A DNA stretch of 64,000 nucleotides from Ailurus styani (taxonomy: Eukaryota > Chordata > Mammalia > Carnivora > Ailuridae), in the NCBI GenBank assembly GCA_002007465.1, contig LNAC01000742.1, positions 167,631 to 231,630 on the forward strand, given 5' to 3'. The first letter of the stretch is position 1. Every line of letters starts with the position of its first letter. Both the position numbers and the translations under genes were made by a program. Under the pieces are notes generated by a model that had not been told where the DNA came from, ran no database searches, and saw only the letters and a program-made list of their open reading frames with translations. Shown piece after piece: positions 1 to 11,285 of the stretch.

Positions 1-79
1 ATTTCTGATTTTTAAATAGTTAAGTGTACAACATACTACTTTCCATTTCGTTCTCTGAACATTGCTCTTTCCTACTTAC

Positions 80-590
80 AGAAACCTTTCCAAAGAGTCC
101 CCTCTAATTCCTCACTTCCCACTCACCAACCTATGTCAGGCAATCTGACTTCAACCTCCTTCCTTGAATGAAACTGCTCTCTTGAAAGTCAGCTGCCTCT
201 TAAAAACTGTCACATTCATCTTGATTCCTTCAGTATTTGACACCCTCCCACCCTCCCCTATCCCACAAATTTTCTTAAAATGATCACCTCCCTTGGCTTC
301 CAAAGCTGACAACTTGAATTTCTTCCTCCTCCTGCCTGCTTTTCTGGCTCCTTCATTGCCTTAGTGACTCTTCATTACTTAATGTGAGTTTTCCCACAGC
401 TCCTGCCTTGACATTCTTTCCCTCAGAAGTTCCAACCATTCCTAGACTAAGGTATCACATTCGAGCAAACAACTATCAGTCTTTCACTCCTATGGGCCAA
501 TCTACATCTTCTAGACCACCTGCACAACTGTGCAACCTCGATATTTTGCTGGCAAACTTAGCATTTATGGAAACAAGTTAATTATTTCCT
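80..590 (+). mobile_element. L2 LINE relic, reverse-transcriptase-coding part
   Basis: Pyrimidine-rich, strongly diverged sequence whose order of phrases follows the coding part of the ancient mammalian LINE L2, as I remember the consensus. 'caatctgacttc', 'gaaactgctctc', 'cagtatttgaca' and 'cacctcccttggcttc' occur in the expected order and spacing. No usable reading frame survives; the 65-codon open stretch at 384-581 is chance. Bases 600-660 look like a diverged L2 3' end, so the element may have been internally deleted. L2 has been inactive since early mammals. Its sense strand is the given strand. Confidence 0.65.
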
Positions 591-659
591 TTATGAGAGC
601 TGCTCCTAGCTATGCATTTCAAATTTAATAAACATACAGTGCCCCATATAAATAGTTCT

Positions 660-1015
660 TAAATGAATAAGCAAAACAAAACTAAAAGCCAACCAGAAAT
701 AATGCAGAAAATTTTAGGTTTATCAAAATATCTTGTTGGACCAGTTTGGTTATGCAAAGATAGACCCTAGGGCCTGATTTGGAAAGGTGAATAACATAAC
801 AAAGTAATAGTTTGGAATTTACTGAGGTTGTCAAGGACAGAAGGTGAGTCTTATTGGGGAACATAGAAAAAGGAGGGGAGGTGAGGTTAACAGACCTTGG
901 GAGGAATAAAGAGTAATCCATAAAACTGGTGGAAGGATGAGAACAGAGGAAAATTAGAAATTCCTTGAGGAAGGACTATCAGAAGCAATTTTAATAGTAG
1001 TGATTTTTAATAGTA
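660..1015. other. Unassigned sequence
   Basis: About 350 bases between the L2 relic and the L1. I recognise no repeat, gene or RNA here. The last 30 bases hold a small local repeat of 'ttttaatagtag' directly before the G-rich start of the L1. Confidence 0.5.
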
Positions 1016-1849
1016 GCGGGGGAGGGGCTGGCTCCCAGCAAGCAGTAGAGCAGCGGAGAACAAACTTGGAACTTTTAGAAGTCTGCTCCACAGAGGGACG
1101 TTATTTCAGAGGCTAAGTGGGGGGTGCAGCCCTCACTGAGAGAGTGTGGTCTCAGAACCCGTGCGGTCACAAAAAGACCACAGGGGTGTCAGAGTGGCAG
1201 AGTTCCCAGCTATTGGAGTGGGGAAGCCAGCTGCAGAGACAGAGCTGAGCAGTGATCTCTCAGCTCAGGGTTACCTTGAAGCATGATCTGAGGCAGAGTC
1301 AGGCCACTGCTCTTTGAGCAGGGAGCCTACAAGTGGCAGATCCAGGGAGACCTCCTTCTTCCTCCTCTGGGAGGAGTGGCACGGGAGCGCGCTGCAGGAC
1401 TCTGCTGGGTTTGGAGACTCCAAACAGGCCATGCATCAGAGACAGAAACACTCGGTCACAGGCTGGGTAAGCTCGGAGTGTGGCTAGAGACAAGGGAGAT
1501 GGAGGGATCGACTGCTTTTTTCTGAGGACGCACTGAGGAGTGGGAGTGGGACCCTGAGCTCTCAGCTCCTAAAGATATGCTCTGAATATATCATGCCAGT
1601 GGGAGGCCGCCATCTTCATTCTCCTCCTCTAAAGCTGAATGGAAAGCGTTCAGGGAACAAAAGCTCCCGAGACTGAACCTGAGCAGATTACTTAGCCTGG
1701 CTCCTGGCAAGGGCAGTGCAATTCCGCCTCTGGCAAAGACACTTGAGAATCACAGCAACAGGCTCCTCCCCCAGAAGAACAACCAGCCAAGACCAATTTC
1801 ACCAATCAATGAGAACTGTGGAACTCCAGAGCGAGGGGAAAGCAATAAA

Positions 1850-1877
1850 TAGAATATATATATATATATATATATAT
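1850..1877. repeat. (TA)n run ending at the sequencing gap
   Basis: Alternating TA from about 1854 to the first N at 1878. It is likely the reason the assembly stops here. The true length is unknown. Confidence 0.9.
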
Positions 1878-2042
1878 NNNNNNNNNNNNNNNNNNNNNNN
1901 NNNNNNNNNNNNNNNNNNNNNNNNNNNNNNNNNNNNNNNNNNNNNNNNNNNNNNNNNNNNNNNNNNNNNNNNNNNNNNNNNNNNNNNNNNNNNNNNNNNN
2001 NNNNNNNNNNNNNNNNNNNNNNNNNNNNNNNNNNNNNNNNNN
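1878..2042. other. Assembly gap (165 N)
   Basis: Run of N flanked on the left by (TA)n and on the right by a C-run (2043-2050). It lies within the L1 5'UTR, so the missing bases are probably low-complexity 5'UTR sequence. Open frames that run through it have no meaning. Confidence 0.98.
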
Positions 2043-2176
2043 CCCCCCCCTTCCTTTCCAACAACCGCCCCCTGGGTTTTGGGTCTTTTCTGATTTGGTT
2101 AGTATATATTTTTCTGGGGACGTTGCTACCCTTTTAGTACTTTGTTCTCTCATTTGTCTATTCTTATCTGGACAAA

Positions 2177-3064
2177 ATGACAAGACAGAAAAACTCACCA
2201 CAAAATAAAAGAACAAGAGGCAGTACTGATGGCTAGGGACCTAATCAATATAGACATTAATAAGATGTCAGATCTAAAGTTCAGAATGATGATTATCAAG
2301 GTGCTAGTCAGGTTCCAAAAAAAAAAAAAAAAGCATGGAAGATACTAGAGGATCCCTTTCTGAAGAAATAAAAGAACTAAAATCTAACCAAGTTGAAATT
2401 TTTAAAAAAAGCTATTAATGAGATGCAATAAAAAATGGAGGCTCTTACTGCTAGGATAAATGAGGCAGAGGAGAGAATTAGTGATATAGAAGGCTAAATG
2501 ATGGAGAATAAAGAAGCTGAGAAAAAGAGAGACAAACAACTACTGGACCACGAGGGGGGAATTTGACAGATAAGTGATACCATGAGACGAAACAATATTA
2601 GAATAATTGGGATCCCAGAAGAAGAAAGAGAGAGAGGGGCAGAAGGTATATTGGAGCAAATTATAGTAGAGAATTTCCCTAATTTGGCGAAGGGAACAAG
2701 CATCAAAATCCAGGAGGCACAGGGAATCCCCCCTCAAAATCAATAAAAATAGATTCACACCCCATCATCTAATAGTAAAACTTACTAAGAGAAAGATCCT
2801 GAAAAAGAGAAAATCCTGAAAGGAGCTTAGGACAAGAGGTCTATAATATACAATGGTAGAAATATTAGATTGGCAGAAGACCTATCCACAGAGACTTGGC
2901 AGGCCAGAAAGGACTGGCATGATATATTCAGAGCACTAAATGAGAAAAATATGCAACCAAGAATACTATATCCAGCTAGGCTGTCAATGAAAATGGGAGA
3001 GATAAAAAGCTTCCAGGAAAAACAAAACCTGAAAGAATTTGCAAACACCAAACCAGCCCGATAG
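2177..3064 (+). pseudogene. L1 ORF1 relic (RNA-binding chaperone protein)
   Basis: ORF1p of L1 binds its own RNA as a trimer and is needed for retrotransposition. The ATG at 2177-2179 starts MTRQKNSPQNKRTRG, the usual carnivore ORF1 beginning, and a frame error leads to a TAG at 2234-2236 after 19 codons. Downstream, the RNA-recognition-motif part is visible from 2582 (RRNNIRIIGIPEEE). The C-terminal domain is visible from about 2870 (DLSTETWQARKDWHDIF, then QPRILYPARLS). The frame closes at a TAG at 3062-3064. An A-run at about 2319-2333 interrupts the coiled-coil part. Several frames are needed to follow the protein, so it is not functional. Confidence 0.85.
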
Positions 3065-4594
3065 GAAATATTGAAAGGGGTCCTATAAGCAGAGAGCGAG
3101 ACTAAAAGTAAGAGACCAGAAAGGAACAGAAACAATATACAACAACAGTTACTTTAAAGGCAATACAATGACACTAAATTCATATCTTTCAATAGTTACC
3201 CTGAATGTAAATGGGTTTAATGTCCCAATCAAAAGACACAGGGTATCAGAATGGGTAAAAAATCAAGACCCATTGATATCCTGTCTACAAGAAACTCATT
3301 TTAGACCCCCAAACACCTCCAGATTTAAAGTGAGGGGGTGGAAAACAATTTACCATGCTCATGGATATCAAAAGAAAGCTGGGGTGGGAATCCTTATATC
3401 ATAAATTAGATTTTAAGCCAAAGACTATAATAGGAAATGAGGAAGGACACTATATCATATTTAATGGGTCTGTTAAACAAGAATATCTAACAATTTTAAA
3501 TATCTATGCCCCTAACATGGGAGCAGCCAATTACATAAACCAATTAACAACAAAATCAAAGAGACACATCAACAATAATACAATAATAGTAGGGGACTTT
3601 AACATCACCTCACTGAAATGGACAAATCATCTAAGCAAAAGATCAACAAGGAAATAAAGGCTTTAAATGACATGCTGGACCACATGGACATCACAGATAT
3701 ATTCAGAACATTTCACCCCAAAGCAATAGAATACATATTCTTCTCTGGTGCACATGGAATATTCTCCAGAATAGATAACATCCTGGGTCACAAATCAGTA
3801 CCAAAAGAATGGGATCATTCCCTGCATATTTTCAGACCACGATGCATTAAAACTAGAACTCAACCACAAGAGGAAAGTTGGAAAGAACTCAAATACATGG
3901 AGGATAAAGAGCATCCTACTAAAGAATGAATAGGTTAACCAGGAAATTAAAGAAGAATTAAGAAAATTCATGGAAACAATTGAAAATTAAAGCACAACTG
4001 TTCAAAATCTTTAGGATGCAACAAAGGTAGTCCTGAGAGGAAAGTATACAGCAATACAAGACTTTCTCAAGAAACAAGAAAGGTCTCAAGTACACCTACA
4101 CCTAAAAGAGCTGGAGAAAGAAGAGCAAAGAAAGCCTAAACCCAGCAGGAGAAGAGAAATAATAAAGATCAGAGCAGAAATCAATGAAATAGAAACCAAA
4201 AGAACATTAGAACAAATCAATGAAACTAGGAGTTGGTTCTTTGAAAGAATCAATAAGATTGATAAACCCCTGGCCAGAGTTATCAAAAAGAAAAGAGAAA
4301 GGACCCAAATTAATAAAATCATGAATGAAAGAGGAGAGATCACAATCAACACCAAAAAAATACAAATAATTATAAGAACATATTAAGAGAAACTATTCAC
4401 CAGCAAATTTGACAATCTGGAAGAAATGGATGCATTCCTAGAGATATAGAAACTACCAAAATTGAACCAAAAAGAAATAGAAAACCTGAACAGACCCATA
4501 ACCAGTAAGGAGATTGAGGCAGTCATCAAAAATCTCCCAACAAACAAGAGCCTAGGGCCAGATGGCTTCCCAGGGAAAGTCTACCAAACATTTA

Positions 4595-4824
4595 TTTTTA
4601 TTTATTTTTATTTTTTATTTTTTTATTTTTAAAGATTTTATTCATTTATTTGACAGAGAGAGAGATCACAAGTAGGCAGAGAGGCAGGCAGAGAGAGTAG
4701 AGAGAGGAGGAAGCAGGCTCCTAGCTGAGCAGAGAGCCCGATGTGGGGCTCGATCCCAGGACCCTGAGATCATGACCTGAGCCGAAGGCAGAGGCTTTAG
4801 CCCACTAAGCCACCCAGGCACCCC
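4595..4824 (-). mobile_element. Young tRNA-Lys-type SINE inserted in L1 ORF2
   Basis: Antisense copy of the carnivore CAN SINE. Read on the minus strand it starts at 4824 with the tRNA-like head (promoter A box near 'tggcttagtggg', B box near 'ggatcgagccc'), then a CT-rich body, then AAATAAAATCTT-like sequence and an A-rich tail that lies at 4595-4640 here. A perfect 15-base target-site duplication, tctaccaaacattta, flanks it at 4580-4594 and 4825-4839. It inserted after the L1, splitting its ORF2. The A box carries an A change compared with the other copies. Confidence 0.97.
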
Positions 4825-6911
4825 TCTACCAAACATTTAAAGAAGAATTAATACCTATTCTCCTGAAACTGTTCCAAAAAATAGAAATGAAAGGAAAACT
4901 TCCAAACTCATTTTACGAGGCCAACATTACCTTGATCCCAAAACCAGACAAAGACCCTACCAAAAAGGAGAATTACAGACCGATATCCTTGATGAACATG
5001 GATGCAAAAATTCTCACCAAAATACTAGCCAATAGGATCCAACAGTACATTAAAAGGATTATTCATCACGACCAAGTGGGATTTATTCCTGGGTTCCAAG
5101 GTTGTTTCAACATCCATCAATCAATCAATGTGATACAATACATTAATACAAGAAAGAAAAAGAACCATATGATACCCTCAATAGATGCTGAAAAAGCATT
5201 AGACAAAGTACAGCTTCCTCTCTTGATCAAAATTCTTCACAGTGTTGGGATAGAGGGTACATACTTCAATATCATAAAAGTCATCTATAAAAAAACCCAC
5301 AGCAAATATCATCCTCAATGGGGGAAAACCTGAGAGCTTTTCCCGTAAAGTCAGGAACATGGCAGAGCTGTCCACTATCACCACTGCTATTCAACATAGT
5401 ACTAGAAGTCCCAGCCTCAGCCATCAGACAACAAAAAGAAATAAATGGCACCCGAATTGGAAAAGAAGAAGTCAAACTCTCACTGTTTGCAGATAATATG
5501 ATACTTCATGTGGAAAACCCAAAAGACTCCACTCCAAAACTGCTAGAACTCATACAGGAATTCAGTAAAGTGTCAGGATATAGAATGAATGCATAGAAAT
5601 CAGTTGCATTTCTATACACCAACAGCAAGACCGAAGAAGGAGAAATTAAGGAGTCGATCCCATTTATATTTGCACCCAAAACCATAAGATACCTAGGAAT
5701 AAACCTAACCAAAGAGGCAAAGAATCTGTACTCAGAAAATTATAAAGTACTCATGAAAGAAATTGAGAAAGACACAAAGAAATGAAAAAATATTCCATGC
5801 TCACGGGTTGGAAGAACAAATATTATGAAAACGTTTATGCTACCTAGAGCAATCTACACATTTAATGCAATCTCTATCAAAATACCATCAATTTTTTTCA
5901 GGTAAATGGAACAAATAATCCTAAAATTTATATGGAACAGAAAAGAACCCAAATAGCCAGGGGAATGTTGAAAAAGAAAACCAAAGTTGGCAGCATCACA
6001 ATTCTAGACTTCAAGCTCTATTACAAAGCTGTCATCATCAAGACAGTATGGTACCAGCACAAAAACAGACACATAGATCAATGGAACAGAATAGAGAGCC
6101 CAGAAATGGACCCTCAACTCTATGGTCAACTAATCTTCACCCAAGCAGGAAAGAATGTCCAATGGAAAAAAGACAGTCTCTTCAACAAATGGTGTGGGAA
6201 AATTGGACAGCCACATGCAAAAGAATGAAACTGGACCATTTCCTTACACCACACACAAAAATAGACTCAAAATGGATGAAAGATCTCAATGTGAGACAGG
6301 AATCCATCAAAATCCTTGAGGAGAACACAGGCAGCACTTCTTTGACCTCAGCCACAGCAACTTCTTCCTAGAAACATTGCCGAAGGAAAGGGAAGCAAGG
6401 GCAAAATAGAACTATTGGGACTTCATCAAGATCAAAACCTTTTGCACAGCAAAGGAAACAGTCAACAAAACCAAAAGACAACCAACAGAATGGGAGAAGA
6501 TATTTGCAAATGACATATCAGAGAGAGGCTAGTATCCAAAATCTAGAAAGAACTTATCAAACTCAACATCCAAAGAACAAATAATCCAATCAAGAAGGGG
6601 GCAGAAGACATGAACAGATATTTCTCCAAAGAAGACATCGAAATGGGCACCAGACACATGAAAAAGTGCTCAACATCACTTGGCGTCAGGGAAATACAAA
6701 TCAAAACCACAGTGAGATACCACCTCACACTAGTCAAAATGACTAAAATTAACCAGTCAGGAAGACAGGTGTTAGCAGGATGTGGAGAAAGGGGAATCCT
6801 CCTACACTGTTGGTGGGAATTCAAGCTGGTGCAGCCACTCTGGAAAACATTATGGAGGCTCCTCAAAAATTTGAAAATAGAGCTACCCTATGACCCAGCA
6901 ATCACACTACT

Positions 6912-7134
6912 GGGTATTTACCCTAAAGATACAAATGTAGTGATCCAAAGGGCCAAAGGGGCACATGTACCTGAATGTTTATAGCAGCAATGTCCACAAT
7001 AGCCAAACTATGGGAAGAACCNAGGGGTATTTACCCTAAAGATACAAATGTAGTGATCCAAAGGGCCAAAGAGGCACATGTACCTGAATGTTTATAGCAG
7101 CAATGTCCACAATAGCCAAACTATGGGAAGAACC
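6912..7134 (+). repeat. Near-perfect 110-base tandem duplication with one N at the joint
   Basis: Bases 6912-7021 recur at 7025-7134 with one difference (ggg versus gag in 'ccaaaggggcac'). They are separated by three bases that include a single N at 7022. The content is L1 ORF2 C-terminal sequence. In the L1 consensus this segment is present once. The lone N placed between two overlapping ends points to two contigs joined without merging their overlap, rather than a biological duplication. Confidence 0.95.
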
Positions 7135-7591
7135 TAGATGTCCATCAACAGATGAATGGATAAAGAAGATGTGGTATATATACACAATAGAATACTATGC
7201 AGCCATCAAAAAACAAAATCTTAACATTTGCAATGACGCAGATGGAACTAGAGGGTATTACACTAAATGAAATAAGTCCAATTGATAAGACAATTATCAT
7301 ATGATCTCTCTGATGTGAGGACTTTGAGCAGCAGGGAGGCGGGTCAAGGGGGGCAGGGAGGGAAAAAATGAAACAAGATGGGATCGGGGACGGAGAAAAA
7401 CCATAAGAGACTCTTAATCGCAGGAAACAAACTGAGGCTTGCTGGGTCGGGGGGAGGTTAGGGATAGGCTGGCTGGGTTATGGACATTGGGGAGGGTATA
7501 TGCTATGGTGAGTGCTGTGAATTGTGTAAGGCTGATGATTCACAGACCTGTACCCTGAAGCAAATAATACATTATATGTTAATTTAAAAAA

Positions 7592-8720
7592 AAGCTTACC
7601 TAACCAGTGTTAGTGATAGTTAAAAGAAGATGATAAAAGAAAAAGAAGGTTAATTTCATGTGATTTGGAAGGGGCAAAATAGAAAAAATGGCCCCAGAAG
7701 CAAACTACAAAACAACGGTTGCTAATATAGCTAAAATATGTGAATAGGAAAATATGTAAGGAATACATATAACCCATGTCTCAAAGAATCGTTAGGAATA
7801 TTAGGGAGATATTAAATTGCGAGTTCTAAATTATGTGGCAGATCAAGCTGTTTGTTTAAAAATTATAATAAAGATAATCCTCAGAACGCTGAAGAATTTG
7901 GGAGAACATTGATAACTCCAGGATTATGGGTTGACATTCTTAAACTGGTCTCTGGGTAGCTCATATTGGTAATGTAAATCAAACATTGTCCTGCTGATTT
8001 TGTACTTTCTCGGCACCATATGTTAATCTTAACATAATTTAACAAGGAGTCTAATGTTGTTTACACATTATCATAGATGGAGGTTTCAATGGGGTTGGTG
8101 GCCAAGTGGCCAAGGACAGGCAAAGGGGTTAAGAATGGCATCTCTTTCCCTATTTGAGTTTTGGAGTTTTCTTCCTCCAACACCTCAACTTTCACAGGCA
8201 ACTCTAGCTCTGATTACCCAATTGTAACAAACTTTCCCACCAAGACTTAAGTGGGAGAAACAATTAAGATTTTGCTTCTCTGAAGGAAAATAATGTCTCT
8301 TTTGTGCTGTAGCTTTTATTTTCTTTTAATGCTTTAGCTTCTGTTTTCCAGTTAATTATAATCTCTCTTCAAATCTATGTATTCTCTATATTGTTATTCC
8401 TTTGCCAGAATTTTGTGCAGTGTGTGTGTTCCCAGCTGGGCCACACCTGATTTAACAAGTTATTTTAAAGTGGATATACTGGCTTTTGATGACTAAAGTT
8501 TGATGAGTCGACATGGTGAAATACTTTTGCCAAATATCAATTTAAGCTTTGGCTGCATTTTTTTAAGGTATGGAATTGAAAACTTTTGGGTTACTTAGCA
8601 CTTAGTTGTGGTTATCATTATTTAAAAAAGAGGAGTACTGATAAAATATGTGGCAAAAGAGTGATCAGAAGGGTGAAAGCATGAGGACTGGTGAGGTTTG
8701 TCTCAAAAATTAGTTTAATG
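7592..8720. other. Unassigned AT-rich sequence
   Basis: About 1.1 kb without a recognised repeat, gene or RNA. It contains T-rich stretches and no open frame worth reporting. Confidence 0.5.
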
Positions 8721-8736
8721 CCAGGAATAAATTTTT

Positions 8737-8924
8737 TTAAAAGATTTTATTTATTTCACAGAGGGAGAGAGATCACAAGGAGGCAGAGAGGCAGGCAGAG
8801 AGAGAGGGGGAAGCAGGCTCCCCGCCGAGCAGGGAGCCCGATGCGGGCCTCGATCCCAGGACCCTGAGATCATGACCTGAGCCGAAAGCAGAGGCTTTAA
8901 CCCACTGAGCCACCCAGGCGCCCA
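8737..8924 (-). mobile_element. Young tRNA-Lys-type SINE
   Basis: Complete antisense copy. The head is at 8924 (gggcgcctgggtggctcagt on the minus strand), followed by the CT-rich body and an A tail at 8737-8745. It is flanked by a perfect 16-base target-site duplication, ccaggaataaattttt, at 8721-8736 and 8925-8940. The perfect duplication and few differences from its sister copies mark a recent insertion. The 62-codon open frame on the minus strand is SINE sequence, not a gene. Confidence 0.97.
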
Positions 8925-8940
8925 CCAGGAATAAATTTTT

Positions 8941-9344
8941 GAGGACCCAATGATAAGGCACTGTAGAGAATCTAATCTAGTAGGAAAGCTAAGGAAAACT
9001 TAATCAAACTTTAGTATAGGCTTATAAATGCCACAAGTGCCATACAAATAGATTCTTATTTGAATAAAAAACTGAGAATATTTAGTTTACATAAAAGAAG
9101 AAAGGGTAATTTTCTTTGATTATTTGGAAACCTATCATGTAGCAGAAGGATTGTAAATAAAGTAGCTATACTGTTTATTAAGAACTCAAATGCATAGGAA
9201 GGACTTCGTAACAATTTGCGGTGCATAAAAAGAATGGGTGGCCATATGAAGCACTAGGCTTTTGATCGTGGGCAATGCTTAAGCAATGACTGTGTGACTA
9301 ATGAATATTGTAGAGATAATTCCTACACGGATCTATTCCTGATT
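8941..9344. other. Unassigned sequence
   Basis: About 400 bases between the SINE and the L2 relic. I see nothing recognisable in it. Confidence 0.5.
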
Positions 9345-9810
9345 TCTAGAGTTTGTGACACTTCTCTTTCCCTAAACCCCATATTCCCTCGATTTTCAAC
9401 TCCTGCCATATCTCCAACCAGAGCATGTTCCAAATATGTCAACATCTCTTCACCCCCACCACTACAACTCTTCCAGCTGCCCATAAGACTTGGACCATTG
9501 CAGTCATCTCCTAAGTCTCCCACCACCCACCCCTACCTTCATTTCCCCTCCTTCAATCCATTCTCCACATAACACACAGATAGATCCTTTAAAAGGTAAA
9601 ATAGAGAATGTAAATCCTCTTCTTAATGTCCTTTATGTCTTCCCAATTCTTAGAATAAAATTCATACTTCTTATTCTGGTTCTTATGGAAAGCCCGGTAT
9701 GATCAGCCACAGCCTACTTTTCCAGCATCATCTCATTCTTCTCCCCATTACTCACCATCTCACCATGTTCTAGCCACACTGGCCTTCTTTTAGTTTCTTA
9801 AACACACATA
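9345..9810 (+). mobile_element. L2 LINE relic, 3' part
   Basis: Order of phrases as in the 3' part of L2: 'agatcctttaaaaggtaaaa', 'cctcttcttaatgtccttta', 'agaataaaattcatacttct', 'tgatcagccacagcctactt', then 'ctagccacactggccttctt' at about 9771-9790. The sequence is highly diverged. The 92-codon open frame at 9294-9572 lies inside it and is a result of the pyrimidine-rich composition. Confidence 0.8.
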
Positions 9811-10208
9811 GTTCATTTCTTTACACTAATTAATTTCTTTAAGTAGAAAAATCTGATATTTGCATGGCTGACACTATTGTCATTTTTATCTAAACTAAAA
9901 TTTTACTTTCTTCAAGAGATTCTCACTAACCACCAAATACAAAGTATCTATACAGTTATTTTCTAAGATCTGATTTTAATTATCTGCAAAGGATGTATCA
10001 ATACCTGTTTGGCTTTTTTTTGGGGGGGGTTGTTGTTTAGTTAATCCTTTAATAATAGTATCCATTAACCCACTAAAATGTGACCTTAATAAGAATAAGA
10101 GTCTTGTCTATCTTGTCCATCACTATATCTTGTACCTTGTTAAGTGATTGAAAAAAATGTGTTGGAAGGGAGAAGGAGGAGGAAAAAGAGAGGGAGAAAA
10201 AGGAGAGA
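9811..10208. other. Unassigned sequence
   Basis: AT-rich, with a T/G run at about 10013-10030. No recognised element. Bases 10080-10145 ('gtcttgtctatcttgtccat') resemble the extreme 3' end of an L2 but are too short to assign firmly. Confidence 0.45.
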
Positions 10209-10236
10209 CATCATCATCATCATCATTATTATTATT
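10209..10236. repeat. (CAT)n/(TAT)n trinucleotide repeat
   Basis: About six CAT units followed by TAT units. It encodes a run of Ser/Leu or Asn/Asp in short open frames on either strand, which are artefacts. Confidence 0.9.
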
Positions 10237-11285
10237 GAGTGACATCATGTTTTTAATCTTACTGCATTCCTCAGATTTGTCTTTTAACTCACAAGCATTT
10301 CCCTTTATCATGTCCAAGTTTGTGCTTAAGTCATCTAATGAATTTTTAATTTCAGTGACTAGGTTTTACTTTTGGTAATTCTAGTTTTTCCAAATGCATT
10401 TTCTTCCATGTTGTTCTATATTCATTATTTCTTTACTTTTCTTTACTCTTTATTATTGTATCTTAATTATTTCTACTCTTTTTAAAAATCACTTTAAATG
10501 TATCTTTTATGGTTTAAAGATTTTTTCCCTTCTAGTTTTTAGTGTGCTCCTTGCGTTGTGTCTGCAGATTCTCCTTCATGGTCTTTGTTTTCTCCTATAG
10601 TTCATTTTGTTTTATTTTATTTTATTTCTATTGAGGATTCATCTTACATAGTATTTTCCCCCTGTGAAACTGCTGTATGACTCAGTGTAAAAGTGTCCTT
10701 CCGCAGCAGTAAATTTCTTCGTTTTAGGTTGCTACACCAAAAAGTATAAATTCACATGGTACCCACACAGGGTATATGCTAGTATTTGTTTCTGTGTGTG
10801 TGTGTGTGTGTGTGAATTTTTATTTCCCAACCATGACTCCTGAATGAAGGCAACCTTCCTTTCCACTGTCTCCCAGGGCCATTGAGTGAAGTCTCTCTAA
10901 AACTCCTTTGAAACAAAGGGTAGTTTTTGAGGCTTCAGTCTTTATGTAGTTTGATTGATTTAGTTCTCCAAACCTATGTAGGTCAAGGACAATCTCCACT
11001 CTATGAAGTAGCACTGAAATCCTAATTCTTAGCCATTTAGAACTTATAATTCAGAACCTATAATAACAGTAAAAATCCCCAGCTTACCCTTAATATTGTG
11101 TCTTTTATCTTTTACTATTGCTATTGTGTTTTATGGGCATGGATACATTTCCCTTTCTTTTCAGCTTGGCTCATTTTTCTATATTGACATTTTATCCAGC
11201 CTTTCCATGAGTTTTTAGCAGATCTGGGATCCATCCACATCAGCTTGTTCTGCCATGTTGCTAAAATTCTTCCCAAAGAGTTCGG
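10237..11285 (-). mobile_element. Possible old L1 5' region, antisense
   Basis: T-rich sequence with phrases such as 'tttttaatttcagtgactag' and, at the right end, 'tctgccatgttgctaaaatt', which recall the antisense 5' part of ancient L1M elements. The match is loose and other origins are possible. A (TG)n repeat interrupts it at 10792-10814. Confidence 0.3.
10792..10814. repeat. (TG)n microsatellite
   Basis: About eleven TG units; perfect. Confidence 0.95.

Larger units (their letters stand above)
1016..2176 (+). promoter_or_regulatory. L1 5' untranslated region with internal promoter relic
   Basis: This stretch is clearly richer in G and C than its surroundings and runs directly into the ORF1 start, as expected for the internal RNA polymerase II promoter of a full-length L1. 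A 'gccgccatctt' motif at about 1606-1616 matches the YY1 core (CCAT in a GCC context) known from L1 promoters; whether it works is inference. Interrupted by the gap at 1878-2042. The open frame at 1299-1493 on the minus strand is a by-product of GC content. Confidence 0.7.
3168..7270 (+). pseudogene. L1 ORF2 relic (endonuclease and reverse transcriptase)
   Basis: ORF2p nicks target DNA with an APE-like endonuclease and copies L1 RNA by reverse transcription. The ATG at 3168 opens MTLNSYLSIVTLNVNG. Endonuclease residues are visible: N13 in LNVNG, E42 in QETH, then, after a frameshift near 3400, VGDFN. SDHDA follows at 3832-3846, after another shift. A SINE interrupts 4595-4824. The reverse-transcriptase part resumes at about 4887 ([21 protein letters not shown]) and reaches the active-site region at 5486-5500. 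That region reads FADNM where the family has FADDM, so one catalytic aspartate is lost. C-terminal pieces are open at 5932-6228, 6610-6984 and 7088-7270, and the frame ends at about 7270. Many stops, frameshifts and one duplication make it non-coding today. Confidence 0.92.
1016..7591 (+). mobile_element. Nearly full-length, inactive carnivore L1 retrotransposon
   Basis: A LINE-1 in sense orientation with all four parts in order: GC-richer 5'UTR (about 1016-2176), ORF1 relic (2177-3064), ORF2 relic (3168-7270) and 3'UTR (7271-7583) ending in an A-run at about 7584-7591. After removing the SINE (4595-4839) and the duplicated 110 bases it is near the usual 6-7 kb. It is dead: both reading frames are broken by stops and frameshifts, and ORF2 carries a SINE. 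The 3'UTR has the G-rich tract typical of L1 (about 7330-7500). No convincing target-site duplication was found. The left edge is set by the start of the G-rich tract and could be off by some bases. A 165-base run of N hides the junction of 5'UTR and ORF1. Confidence 0.92.

Noticed and set aside
4887..5333. 148-codon frame as a possible functional gene
   Set aside because: It is a surviving piece of L1 reverse transcriptase in a broken element.
1000..7620. A target-site duplication for the large L1 ('tagtgatttttaatag' before, 'tagtgatagttaaaag' after)
   Set aside because: Too many differences and not placed exactly at the A tail; not good enough to claim.
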